Below, piece by piece: positions 17,840 to 26,168 of a stretch of 64,000 bases of DNA (its first letter is position 1; each line of letters starts with the position of its first letter). This stretch comes from JBEEOW01 sp041191405 (lineage in GTDB: Bacteria; Bacteroidota; Bacteroidia; Cytophagales; UBA9547): NCBI GenBank assembly GCA_041191405.1, contig JBEEOW010000002.1, positions 124,001 through 188,000 on the forward strand, in the 5' to 3' direction. The notes beneath the pieces were generated by a model. It ran no database searches. It was not told the origin of the DNA and saw only the letters and a program-made list of their open reading frames with translations. The translations under genes were made by a program, and so were the position numbers.

Positions 17840-19119
17840 TATCTTTTATTTATAATTGAATGTCCGATAACGCAATGTAAGCATTTTTTTGCTGAACAAA
17901 ACTGTGTAAACTGCTCAATTAATGCTTGAGAATCATAAGCCGATTTAGTTTCAAATTTAAATTCCTTCCATTCTCTTGTAACTACATTGTCTTCAAAAGA
18001 TAGCGTTTGGAGTAACTCCATAGCAAATTGACGTTGTTCGTAATCCTCATTTTGAGTACCAATGGCAAACAATAGAGGTACAAAAGCATTAATTTGCAAA
18101 CCTCTAATAAACTCATCTCCAAAACCTTTGTTTGTTTTTGAAAATGGTTTTGCTAAATCATAATGAGCTTCCCAATACGGAGATAATTGTAAGTTTGCAA
18201 AATAATGTTCTAGTGGCTGTTGATACGAATGTATAAAATTAAAAAAGCCAATATGTTGATGTAAAATGGAAGCTAATTGAGCCAAACGATAAGTCGGAAA
18301 TGCAGTTGGTCGAAGTCGGAAAAACTTCCAAGCCGAAGCATTCATTGTGTTTAAATTATACTTATGTTGCAGAAAAGCAAACTCTTTTCTCAACTCCGTA
18401 ACATAATTATCAACCTCTTTATTTTGGTGTAAAAAACCGGCACAACCAAGTAACAATGCCTCTAATTGCATTAAACTATTTCTGTGTTTGAGTAAATATT
18501 TTAATGGCAAAATGGTTGATAATTGTAAAAATGCATCATTATTAATTTTAGAACCAAGCGCCTGACAAAAACTCATATATGCCACTTGTTCCCAATTTTG
18601 GTATTGCGCATACAAAGCCAAAGCCATTTCACTTTTGCGTTCTAGGCGTTGTACGATAGCAGTTTCAAGTTGGGCTGTCCATTTTATAGACTCAATTTTA
18701 TCTTTAAATGGAGCACAAGGAATATTCTGCGTTGATTTAATTATTTGTTCATAATTCAAAATCAATGCTTTATCAATTCTCGATTTAAATTCTAAACAAG
18801 GAATTTCATCTCCATTAATATGTTTAATTACTTTATCTTGTTCCCAAACAACATGTAAAATTACTTTATTATATGCTTCATCAATTTGGTGATTATGTTT
18901 ATTCCAATCTGATGATTTATAATGTATTTCAACATCACCAACCCATTTTATTGCCCCAAACTGAATATGTGATTGTGAAAAATCTGGACCTGAATCTTTA
19001 TTTAAAACTCCTGGCTTAACAATATTAATTGTATGACCATCTGTAGTTTGAAGTGCATTTTTATCAAAATATTGAAATTGCCAAACGTATTGTAGAAAAT
19101 CTTCTTTAAAAGTGGACAT
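17839..19119 (-). CDS. DUF2851 family protein
   Basis: 426 aa, cytoplasmic, no signal peptide. The N-terminal part carries the family's most recognisable stretch: KPGVLNKDSGPDFSQSHIQF, WVGDVEIHYKSSDWNKHNHQ and NKVILHVVWEQD. The C-terminus contains a CxxxxCLHC-like Cys-rich end (FCSAKKCLHCVIGHSI). DUF2851 is widespread in Bacteroidota with no known biochemical function; the D-x-E...DW pattern has been viewed as nuclease-like, which I cannot confirm. First gene of the DUF2851-membrane protein-Ppx unit; a heptamer array lies immediately upstream of its ATG. Confidence 0.85.
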   Translation of the reverse strand: MSTFKEDFLQYVWQFQYFDKNALQTTDGHTINIVKPGVLNKDSGPDFSQSHIQFGAIKWVGDVEIHYKSSDWNKHNHQIDEAYNKVILHVVWEQDKVIKHINGDEIPCLEFKSRIDKALILNYEQIIKSTQNIPCAPFKDKIESIKWTAQLETAIVQRLERKSEMALALYAQYQNWEQVAYMSFCQALGSKINNDAFLQLSTILPLKYLLKHRNSLMQLEALLLGCAGFLHQNKEVDNYVTELRKEFAFLQHKYNLNTMNASAWKFFRLRPTAFPTYRLAQLASILHQHIGFFNFIHSYQQPLEHYFANLQLSPYWEAHYDLAKPFSKTNKGFGDEFIRGLQINAFVPLLFAIGTQNEDYEQRQFAMELLQTLSFEDNVVTREWKEFKFETKSAYDSQALIEQFTQFCSAKKCLHCVIGHSIINKR

Positions 19120-19126
19120 TTTTTTT

Positions 19127-19341
19127 AGTTGAGAGTTAAGAGTTGAGAGTTAAGAGTTTTGGGTTTTCAGTTGTCAGTAAAATTAATAATTATTTTTAAA
19201 AAGTTAACAGTTGTCGGTTTTCAGTTGTTGGTAATCGGTTATCGGTTTTCAGTGATTAGGAATCAGTTATTTGTATTTAAAGATTTAAGTCTTAAGTCTT
19301 AAGTCTTGAATCTTAAGTCTTAAATCTAAAATCTAATATCT
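19127..19341. repeat. Long compound heptamer repeat array (DUF2851-glnN gap)
   Basis: Eight phased units run from 19127 to 19182 (AGTTGAG/AGTTAAG grading into GGTTTTC/AGTTGTC). After a 19-nt AT spacer, twenty consecutive 7-nt units run from 19202 to 19341, passing from AGTTNTC/GGTNATC types through intermediate forms into TAAGTCT, TAAATCT and AATATCT. The 7-nt frame is not broken across the change of unit family. This is the longest array in the window. Confidence 0.9.
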
Positions 19342-19350
19342 ATAAACGCA

Positions 19351-19379
19351 AAAAAGGACTCCTTTCGAAGTCCTTCTTT
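19351..19379 (-). terminator. Terminator of glutamine synthetase
   Basis: Arms AAGGACT (19354-19360) and AGTCCTT (19369-19375) with an 8-nt loop; on the minus strand the stem is followed by a run of T. It lies about 65 nt beyond the glnN stop. Confidence 0.75.
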
Positions 19380-19408
19380 ACTTTTATATTTAGTAGATAA
19401 AGGAAAAA

Positions 19409-19436
19409 AACTCTAAACTCTTAACCCTTAACCCTA
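19409..19436. repeat. Four-unit heptamer array next to the glnN stop codon
   Basis: Four phased units of AACTCTT/AACCCTT type end 8 nt from the glnN stop (19444). Same 7-nt design as the neighbouring array, different unit. Confidence 0.8.
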
Positions 19437-19443
19437 AAAGATA

Positions 19444-21627
19444 TTATCTAATGAATAACATCTCTCTGTATTTAACTAATGGCCAATCTTCGTCATCAAC
19501 GATAAGCTCTAATTTATCAACAGCGTAACGGATGTGCTCGAAGTGTGCTCTTACTTTATCGCAGTAAAGGATAGCTCTTTCACGTGCATCTTCTACGTTA
19601 TTAGCCTCTTTTCTATCTTCAACCATTGCATCAACATGTGTGTTGATTGAATCAATGTAAGTAGTGATTTGGTTAATTAAATCAGTTACAGTTCCAGAAG
19701 CTTTTAAACCAATATCATTTAATCCTTTCACATTAGTTATCAATTTGTTTTGATAAGCAATTGCAGTTGGGATGATGTGGTTTAATGCTAAGTCACCCAT
19801 AATACGAGATTCGATTTGGATTTTCTTAGTGTAATCTTCTAACATGATTTCGTGACGAGCATGAACCTCTCTTGGAGTCATGATGCCATTATCATCAAAT
19901 AATTTAACTGTTTTGTCAGTAGTATAGAAATCTAAAGCATGTGGAGTAGTTTTCACGTTAGATAAACCACGTTTAGCTGCTTCAACAACCCACTCTTCAG
20001 AGTAACCATTACCTTCGAAACGGATTGATTTAGATTCTTTAATATATTGACGTAAAATATTAACGATTGCTACTTCTTTTTTCACACCGTTGTTGATTTC
20101 AGCATCAACATCTTTTTTGAATTTGTTTAACTGCTCAGTCATGATTGCGTTAAGCGCAGTCATTGCATTTGCAGAGTTAGCTGAAGAACCTACTGCACGG
20201 AACTCAAATTTGTTTCCAGTGAAAGCAAAAGGAGAAGTACGGTTACGGTCAGTGTTATCAAGTAAGATTGAAGGAATTTTGTTCAATCCTAATTTCATAT
20301 ACATATTATCGCCTTTGTTGATAGCGATAGTTGCTGACTCTTCAATTTCGTCAAGAACTCTAGTCAATTCTTGTCCGATAAATACAGACATAATTGCTGG
20401 AGGAGCCTCGTTAGCACCTAAACGGTGATCGTTTGAAGCAGTAGCGATAGAAGCTCTTAATAAGTCAGCGTGCTCATAAACACCTCTTACAACGTTAACG
20501 AAGAAAGTTAAGAATTGTAAGTTTTCTTTTGGTTTAGAGCTTGGTCCTAATAAGTTAACACCAGTGTTAGTACATAGAGACCAGTTATTGTGTTTACCAG
20601 AACCGTTAACACCTGCAAATGGTTTCTCATGGAATAATACTTTTAAGCCGTGTTTCTCAGCTACCTTATCCATAATATCCATTAACAATTGGTTGTGGTC
20701 AACTGCTAAGTTAATTTCCTCGAATGATGGAGCACACTCAAATTGAGATGGAGCAACCTCATTGTGACGAGTACGAACTGGGATACCTAATTTGAAAGCT
20801 TCAATTTCGAAATCCACCATGAAGCTGTGTACACGTGGAGGAATTGAACCGAAATAGTGATCTTCTAATTGTTGACCACGAGCAGGGATGTGTCCAAAAA
20901 CAGCTCTACCAGACATAACTAAGTCAGGACGTGCGTCATATAATGCTCTATCAACTAAGAAATACTCTTGCTCAGCACCTAGAGTAGCGTGTACTTTAGT
21001 TACATTTGGATCAAAATATTGAGCTACAGCAGTAGCAGCTTTATCTAATTGACCAAGAGATTTTAATAAAGGTGTTTTGTAGTCAAGAGACTCACCTGTA
21101 TATGAAACGAAGATAGTTGGAATACAAAGAGTTTTTGTTAAACCGCTATCAATAATAAATGCAGGAGAAGAAGGGTCCCAAGCAGTATAACCTCTAGCCT
21201 CAAAAGTGTTACGGATACCACCATTTGGGAAAGAAGAAGCATCTGGCTCTTGTTGGATCAACGCTGAACCTCTAAATTTTTCTAAAGCACGACCGTCTTC
21301 AGTTGGCTCAAAGAAACTATCATGCTTTTCAGCAGTAGCTCCTGTAAGTGGCTGAAACCAGTGAGTATAATGAGTTACTCCCTTAGACATAGCCCAAGAT
21401 TTCATACCTGCTGCAACTGCATCAGCTAATTGAGTATCAATTTTTTCACCTTTTTCAATTGCAGAAATTACTTTCTTTACGTTCTCAGCAGAGATAGATG
21501 CTTTCATTGCATCAATGCCAAAAACATTAGAGCCATAATAATCTGAAATTTTTTCAGAAGGCGCTACTACATTCATTACTTTTCTTGAGTGAACTCTCTC
21601 AAGCGCTTTAAATCTAAGATTTGCCAT
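19444..21627 (-). CDS. glnN: Glutamine synthetase type III
   Basis: 727 aa, the size of GSIII enzymes (dodecameric, common in Bacteroidota and cyanobacteria) rather than the about 470 aa of GSI. It makes glutamine from glutamate, ammonia and ATP. Family marks: N-terminal EKISDYYGSNVFG, GVTHYTHWFQPLTG, the ATP/glutamate site region GAEQEYFLVD, NEVAPSQFECAP, GVNGSGKHNNWS, and NRTSPFAFTGNKFEFRAVGS. The gene stands alone; a TAAATTTG -7 box lies 42 nt upstream. It is followed by a hairpin terminator and heptamer arrays. Confidence 0.97.
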   Translation of the reverse strand: MANLRFKALERVHSRKVMNVVAPSEKISDYYGSNVFGIDAMKASISAENVKKVISAIEKGEKIDTQLADAVAAGMKSWAMSKGVTHYTHWFQPLTGATAEKHDSFFEPTEDGRALEKFRGSALIQQEPDASSFPNGGIRNTFEARGYTAWDPSSPAFIIDSGLTKTLCIPTIFVSYTGESLDYKTPLLKSLGQLDKAATAVAQYFDPNVTKVHATLGAEQEYFLVDRALYDARPDLVMSGRAVFGHIPARGQQLEDHYFGSIPPRVHSFMVDFEIEAFKLGIPVRTRHNEVAPSQFECAPSFEEINLAVDHNQLLMDIMDKVAEKHGLKVLFHEKPFAGVNGSGKHNNWSLCTNTGVNLLGPSSKPKENLQFLTFFVNVVRGVYEHADLLRASIATASNDHRLGANEAPPAIMSVFIGQELTRVLDEIEESATIAINKGDNMYMKLGLNKIPSILLDNTDRNRTSPFAFTGNKFEFRAVGSSANSANAMTALNAIMTEQLNKFKKDVDAEINNGVKKEVAIVNILRQYIKESKSIRFEGNGYSEEWVVEAAKRGLSNVKTTPHALDFYTTDKTVKLFDDNGIMTPREVHARHEIMLEDYTKKIQIESRIMGDLALNHIIPTAIAYQNKLITNVKGLNDIGLKASGTVTDLINQITTYIDSINTHVDAMVEDRKEANNVEDARERAILYCDKVRAHFEHIRYAVDKLELIVDDEDWPLVKYREMLFIR

Positions 21628-21668
21628 TATTTTATGAAGATTATCTATATTTAGTGGTTAGCTAAAGG

Positions 21669-21676
21669 CAAATTTA
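21669..21676 (-). promoter_or_regulatory. -7 promoter box (TAAATTTG) of glnN
   Basis: An exact minus-strand TAnnTTTG match, about 42 nt upstream of the glnN ATG. The same octamer serves the dimeric isocitrate dehydrogenase gene (45873-45880). No -33 TTG seen. Confidence 0.5.
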
Positions 21677-21810
21677 TAAAAAATTTACTCTTTTCTACAC
21701 ATTACCCCTTAATTTTTAATCTATTTCTAAAAAAAATATATCTTTTTATCTCAAACTGGTTTAATTTTATGTTAAATATCAGTTTTTGTAGTGGTTGGGT
21801 AAATTTTGGG

Positions 21811-21884
21811 TGAATTAAGATTTGAAGATTTTAGGATGAAAATATAAAATCCAAAAATCCTTAAATCCAATAAATCCTAATTCA
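21811..21884. repeat. AT-rich foldback repeat upstream of the LRR gene
   Basis: A left arm (21811-21837, containing GATTTTAGGAT) is partly complementary to a right arm (21847-21884) built of 8-9-nt units ending in AATCC and closing with TAATTCAG. A second related unit (ATTTCAGAC) follows to 21905. A related, better conserved copy lies on the other side of the LRR gene (23322-23399). Confidence 0.65.
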
Positions 21885-21933
21885 GACAAAAAATCCTATT
21901 TCAGACAATTATTATAAAAAACCACCCCAAAAA

Positions 21934-21972
21934 TTTGAAAAAAAAAAAAAAAAAAAAATAGAATCATATTTG
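21934..21972 (+). promoter_or_regulatory. Probable promoter of the LRR gene with a 21-A spacer tract
   Basis: TTTG at 21934-21937 and CATATTTG (one mismatch to TAnnTTTG) at 21965-21972 are separated by 27 nt, of which 21 are consecutive A (21938-21958). The usual spacer is 17-23 nt, so the present length is outside the active range. Homopolymers of this length are prone to slippage. Confidence 0.45.
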
Positions 21973-21993
21973 AATATAACTAAATAATTTATC

Positions 21994-23247
21994 ATGAAAA
22001 AACTTTTACTTAACCTTACAATTGTACTTTGTACAACAATTACTGCATTTGCGCAAAATGTAAACATACCTGATGCTACCTTTAAAGCTTATTTGTTAGG
22101 AAGAACAGATTCTATTAACACAAATAAAGATGGCGAAATTTCTGTACAAGAAGCTGAGTTGTTTACAGGGAGAATTGATTTAAGAAACAAATCAAATATT
22201 AATTTAACTGGAATTGAAACATTTAAGAATATTACTTTCTTAAGAGTTGGATATTCTGCTTCAAAAATTAATGTTACTCAAAATACTAAATTAAAATATT
22301 TGGATATAAGTGCAAATAATGATTATACATTTACATATTTAGATGTATCTAATAACACAGAATTAGAATTTTTGAATATTGATTCTACAAAAATAAATCA
22401 ACTAGATGTCAGTAAAAATTTAAAACTAAAAAAATTATGGACAGAAAATACTTATTTAACAAAACTAGATTTATCAAAAAATATTGGTTTAGAAGAACTT
22501 ATTACAGCTAGAACAAGTATTCGATATTTAAACTTAAAAAATAACATTAATATAAATAAAATAAATGTCAAATATGGGTATACTATATTAATTTGTGTTC
22601 CAAATTTGGCAAATGCACTATCAAATCCTAACATTATTTATGATAATAGTACTAAAATTACAGAAAATTGCCCAATACAAGGTAATTTTGCAGAAAACCC
22701 AATAGATATTAATAATGTAGGCTATAGCTTAAACTTAAATACACTATATAAGGGAAGAACATCTTTTACTGCATGTAAAACTTCAGCAACAGATGGTAAC
22801 ACAGTTGAAATTTATTCAACTTTTAATGCAAAGGCTGTAGATACTAAAATTCAAATTGAATTAAGTAATCCTAATTTAGTAACTTCACTAGAATTAATTG
22901 ATACAATAAAATTAGGTGGAATTTCTAGTCAATGTTTAAATTACACAACAGTTGGAAATTCAAGAATATACACTATTCCTAACTTAAACATTGGACAAAA
23001 ATATATTTTTAGACTAGAAATTGGTGGTACTAGTCAATTAGGTTACTCTAGAACTGAAGCTGTTGCAAATACAGTTAATGTTCAATTAGAACCAACTCTT
23101 ACAAGTATTGATTCAGAAGAGCTTTTACATCAAAACAAAACATTACAAAGTATTTACAATTTACAAGGTATTGAAGTGGATAAAAACTACAATGGTTTGG
23201 TAATTTACAGATATACAGACGGTAGTACGCAAAAAGTGATGCAGTAA
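21994..23247 (+). CDS. Secreted leucine-rich-repeat protein
   Basis: 417 aa with a Sec signal peptide (MKKLLLNLTIVLCTTITAFAQ). The mature N-terminus VNIPDATFKAYLLG followed by INTNKDGEISVQEAE is the module that often precedes short LRRs in Bacteroidota surface proteins and resembles an EF-hand-type Ca loop. About six irregular LRRs follow (LDVSNNTELEFLNI, LDVSKNLKLKKLW, LDLSKNIGLEEL, consensus LDxSxNxxLxxL). The C-terminal YNLQGIEVDKNYNGLVIYRY resembles a sorting-type tail ending in a Lys-rich strand. It is a likely outer-surface adhesin or binding protein; ligand unknown. It is flanked by related repeats and preceded by a 21-A tract. Confidence 0.8.
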   Translation: MKKLLLNLTIVLCTTITAFAQNVNIPDATFKAYLLGRTDSINTNKDGEISVQEAELFTGRIDLRNKSNINLTGIETFKNITFLRVGYSASKINVTQNTKLKYLDISANNDYTFTYLDVSNNTELEFLNIDSTKINQLDVSKNLKLKKLWTENTYLTKLDLSKNIGLEELITARTSIRYLNLKNNININKINVKYGYTILICVPNLANALSNPNIIYDNSTKITENCPIQGNFAENPIDINNVGYSLNLNTLYKGRTSFTACKTSATDGNTVEIYSTFNAKAVDTKIQIELSNPNLVTSLELIDTIKLGGISSQCLNYTTVGNSRIYTIPNLNIGQKYIFRLEIGGTSQLGYSRTEAVANTVNVQLEPTLTSIDSEELLHQNKTLQSIYNLQGIEVDKNYNGLVIYRYTDGSTQKVMQ

Positions 23248-23277
23248 GTTTTGTAAAATAAATAAAACCACCCCTAT

Positions 23278-23300
23278 CCCCTCCTTGAAAAAAGGAGGGG
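23278..23300. repeat. GC-rich palindrome (CCCCTCCTT ... AAGGAGGGG)
   Basis: Perfect 9-bp arms around a 5-nt loop, 30 nt after the LRR stop. No T-tract follows on the plus strand. It could stop transcription or be a dispersed palindromic repeat; very similar CCCCTCC/GGAGGGG palindromes are familiar from intergenic DNA of many Bacteroidota. Confidence 0.7.
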
Positions 23301-23321
23301 AACCAACGAATAAAATTAATT

Positions 23322-23399
23322 TCTGAATTAGAATTTAAAGATTTTAGGATTAAAAGATAAAATCCTAAAATCTTTAAATCCTAAAAATCTTAATTCAGA
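23322..23399. repeat. 30-bp foldback repeat downstream of the LRR gene
   Basis: The left arm 23322-23351 (TCTGAATTA... to TTTAGGATT) is nearly perfectly complementary to the right arm 23361-23399, which carries a short extra block; the loop is 9 nt. It ends TAATTCAGAC like the copy at 21811-21884. Confidence 0.75.
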
Positions 23400-23451
23400 C
23401 ACCAACCCATTCATTTTCCCACATCTCCCCTATTTAGCCAAATAAATACAC

Positions 23452-23459
23452 TATCTTTG
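23452..23459 (+). promoter_or_regulatory. -7 promoter box (TATCTTTG) of the DEAD-box helicase
   Basis: An exact TAnnTTTG match 28 nt upstream of the TTG start at 23487; it supports that start because no ATG lies between. Confidence 0.55.
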
Positions 23460-23486
23460 TGGTAACTAACAAAATAGAAAATTACA

Positions 23487-24602
23487 TTGGCAACATTTGC
23501 AACATTAGGCGTATCAGAGGCGCTGATTAAAGGTATTAATGAGTGTGGTATTATTGAACCTACTCCTATTCAAGAACAAGCAATTCCATTTTTACTTCAA
23601 AATAGTAGCGATTTAATTGGTCAGGCACAAACAGGTACAGGTAAAACTGCTGCTTTTGGCTTACCTATTCTTCAAAAAATCAATCCAAAATCTACGCATA
23701 TTCAGGCTTTAATTCTCTCTCCTACTCGTGAGTTAGGGCAGCAAATTGCAAAGCAACTTTTTAAATTCACAAAATATACCGACAAAATATTTGTTGAAGG
23801 TGTATTTGGTGGTTCTAATCTAGACCAACAAATAGCTCAACTTCGTCGCCCAACGCACATTGTAGTGGCTACACCTGGTAGATTAATTGATTTACTTGAA
23901 CGTAAAGCAATTAATTTAGAACATGTTAGAACTTTGGTGCTTGACGAAGCCGACGAAATGCTGAGTATGGGTTTCCAACCTGATATTGACAAAATTTTGA
24001 CGCATATTCATGGTACAAGTAATATTTGGTTGTTCTCTGCCACTATTCCTAAAAACCTAAAAAATATCATTTCTACTTACATGGCTCACGATGCTTTGAC
24101 AATTAATATTGACAAAGCTACGCTGATAAACAAAAATATTGAGCATCAATTTTTGGAGTGTAGAGAGGACGATAAGCTAGATATTTTATTGTTATTCCTT
24201 AAATCGCAAGGAAAAAGTAGAGGAATTATTTTCTGTAGAACCAAGGTAAATGCACAAACTTTAGCCAAACAATTACAAGCTAAAAATTATGTTTGCGATT
24301 CACTACATGGTGATTTGATGCAAACTAAGCGTGAAAAAGTAATGAGAGCTTTCAAAAATACTAAGCTTCAAATTTTGATTGCTACAGACATGGCTGCTCG
24401 TGGTATTGATGTGGACGATTTGGCGTATGTAGTTCATTATCATTTACCTGAACAAATTGAAAACTTTACACACAGAAGTGGTAGAACTGCTCGTGCAGGT
24501 AAAAAAGGTATTTCACTTTGCTTGATTGAAAATAGAGATTTAAAACGTATTCATGAAATTGAAAGAACTTTGAAGGTTTCAATCAAGAAGATTAGGTGGT
24601 AA
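23487..24602 (+). CDS. DEAD-box ATP-dependent RNA helicase
   Basis: 371 aa starting at TTG (MATFATLGVSEALIKGI matches the family's Q-motif beginning; no upstream ATG). All core motifs are present in order: AQTGTGKTAAFGLP (I), SPTRELGQQ (Ia), TPGRLIDL (Ib), LVLDEADEML (II), LFSATIP (III), GIIFCRTK (IV), ATDMAARGIDV (V) and HRSGRTARAG (VI). It lacks the basic C-terminal extension of RhlE/CsdA-type proteins, so it is a minimal two-RecA-domain helicase, likely in ribosome assembly or mRNA turnover. A heptamer array begins 4 nt after its stop. Confidence 0.95.
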   Translation: MATFATLGVSEALIKGINECGIIEPTPIQEQAIPFLLQNSSDLIGQAQTGTGKTAAFGLPILQKINPKSTHIQALILSPTRELGQQIAKQLFKFTKYTDKIFVEGVFGGSNLDQQIAQLRRPTHIVVATPGRLIDLLERKAINLEHVRTLVLDEADEMLSMGFQPDIDKILTHIHGTSNIWLFSATIPKNLKNIISTYMAHDALTINIDKATLINKNIEHQFLECREDDKLDILLLFLKSQGKSRGIIFCRTKVNAQTLAKQLQAKNYVCDSLHGDLMQTKREKVMRAFKNTKLQILIATDMAARGIDVDDLAYVVHYHLPEQIENFTHRSGRTARAGKKGISLCLIENRDLKRIHEIERTLKVSIKKIRW

Positions 24603-24605
24603 ATT

Positions 24606-24640
24606 GAGACGTAAGAATTAAGACGTAAGACTTAAGATAA
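24606..24640. repeat. Heptamer repeat array after the helicase stop codon
   Basis: Five phased 7-nt units (GAGACGT, AAGAATT, AAGACGT, AAGACTT, AAGATAA). Here the plus strand is the sense strand and shows AAGACNT, the same sense orientation as after pyc. Confidence 0.85.
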
Positions 24641-24666
24641 ATTTAATTATAGACATAAAAAAAATA

Positions 24667-24703
24667 TTTTCAGGATTTACAATTAAGATGTAAATCCTGA
24701 AAA
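24667..24703. terminator. Bidirectional terminator between the helicase and HtrA genes
   Basis: A perfect 15-bp stem (TTTTCAGGATTTACA and its complement) with a 7-nt loop, between convergent genes. On the minus strand it is followed by a long T run, so it best serves the HtrA gene. Confidence 0.8.
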
Positions 24704-24716
24704 CCTTAAATCATTT

Positions 24717-26138
24717 TTAAAATAAAAACGAATAATACCCTCTTTGTCCACCTGCCGATAAGCCTTCAATAACTACTCTACCTTTTACTTTTTCAAGAAT
24801 ATTATTGAGTTCTTCGGGTTTTGTGATAGCATAATTATTAATTGAAGTGATGATGAATCCTTCTGAAATACCCATTCTTCGGATAAGTCCGTTACCTTTG
24901 ATTTTGGCAATTCTTACTCCACTTTCTATACCTAATTTTTGCTTTTCAACTTTTGAAACTAATTCTAAATCAGCACCTAAAGCTTGAGAAGTATAAACTT
25001 CTTTTTTTAGTAAAGAGGTTGTTCCTTCTCTGTTTGTTAACATTAATGTTGTTTCGGCTGGTTTGTCTTCTCGTCTGTATTTAACTGAAATTTTATTACC
25101 CGGACGGTAATAACTTATCTGTTCATCAAATTCAGCTTTTGAATCCACTTTTACATCGTCGATACTTGTAATGATATCTCCTTTTTGTAATCCTGCTTTT
25201 TGTGCAGCTCCATCAGGTGCTAAAAAAGTGATTGCTACGCCTTGTAAATCGGAAGTATGTAATTTATTACCTAATTGAGTATTCAAGTTACTTACCTCTG
25301 CACCAAAAAATCCTTTTTGTACTTCACCAAGTTCTAAAATATCTTTTACCACTTTCATGGCTATATCAATAGGAACTGCAAAGCCATACCCAGCATAAGA
25401 ACCTGTATGCGAAAGAATTGCAGTGTTAATTCCAATTAATTCCCCACTACTATTTACCAAAGCACCACCTGAATTTCCTGGGTTAATTGCAGCATCTGTT
25501 TGAATAAACGACTCCAATGGAAATCTACCAGAAACCACATTAATGTCTCTTCCTTTTGCACTTACAATACCTGCTGTAACAGTTGAATTTAAATTAAACG
25601 GATTACCAACAGCCAACACCCACTCGCCCACTTGCACTTGTTTTGAATTACCTACTTTGATTGCAGGCAAATTATCAGCATCAATTTTTAGTACCGCCAA
25701 ATCTGTAGATGGGTCAGTACCAACAACTTTAGCAATGTATGATTTCTTTTCATGAATTACCTCAATCTGTTCAGATTGGTCGATAACGTGGTTATTGGTT
25801 AAAATATATCCGTTTTTATTGATAATTACACCTGAACCAGTACTTACTTGGGTTTGAGAACCGCCTCCACCAAAAAACCAGCTAAACATATCGTTGGTTT
25901 CTTGTTGAGATGTGTTTTTGATAAACACAACACTTGGTGTACTTAATTTGGATGCATCAACAAAATTAGGACTATTGCTAATGTTATGATGTGAGGCATT
26001 ACTCACATTATCAAAAGGTTGTGTATTTTGTACCCAAACTTGGTCACGATTAAAATTCGGAGAAAAGAATTGAAATGCACTAGCTCCAATTACACCTCCA
26101 ACTATACCTAAAGCAACTATTTTGATTGAATTATTCAT
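24717..26138 (-). CDS. HtrA/DegP-type periplasmic serine protease
   Basis: 473 aa. An N-terminal membrane/signal segment (IVALGIVGGVIGASAFQFF) is followed by a trypsin-like domain with the triad His about 117 (TNNHVIDQ), Asp about 146 (STDLAVLKI) and Ser about 223 (PGNSGGALV), then two PDZ domains (about 265-365 and 390-470; FLAPDGAAQKAGLQKGDII is the first carboxylate-binding region). It degrades or refolds misfolded envelope proteins. A Gly-rich loop FFGGGGSQTQ lies before the catalytic domain. The gene follows a MORN-like protein gene by 30 nt on the same strand, so the two may be co-transcribed. Confidence 0.94.
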   Translation of the reverse strand: MNNSIKIVALGIVGGVIGASAFQFFSPNFNRDQVWVQNTQPFDNVSNASHHNISNSPNFVDASKLSTPSVVFIKNTSQQETNDMFSWFFGGGGSQTQVSTGSGVIINKNGYILTNNHVIDQSEQIEVIHEKKSYIAKVVGTDPSTDLAVLKIDADNLPAIKVGNSKQVQVGEWVLAVGNPFNLNSTVTAGIVSAKGRDINVVSGRFPLESFIQTDAAINPGNSGGALVNSSGELIGINTAILSHTGSYAGYGFAVPIDIAMKVVKDILELGEVQKGFFGAEVSNLNTQLGNKLHTSDLQGVAITFLAPDGAAQKAGLQKGDIITSIDDVKVDSKAEFDEQISYYRPGNKISVKYRREDKPAETTLMLTNREGTTSLLKKEVYTSQALGADLELVSKVEKQKLGIESGVRIAKIKGNGLIRRMGISEGFIITSINNYAITKPEELNNILEKVKGRVVIEGLSAGGQRGYYSFLF

Positions 26139-26168
26139 GGCAATAATAATTTTAGGAGTTTAAAATTG

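Larger units (their letters stand above)
21628..21993. other. Divergent intergenic region between glnN and the LRR gene
   Basis: 366 nt without a gene. It holds the glnN -7 box (21669-21676), a foldback repeat (21811-21884), a tract of 21 consecutive A (21938-21958) and a near-consensus -7 box (CATATTTG, 21965-21972) for the LRR gene. Each is listed separately. Confidence 0.7.

Noticed and set aside
19127..19341. Tandem repeats considered as a CRISPR array
   Set aside because: Units are 7 nt and contiguous with no spacers, and no cas genes are present.
21938..21958. Poly-A tract as a mere assembly artefact
   Set aside because: Its exact length may be wrong, but a long A run between two promoter-like boxes is kept as a finding with that caution.
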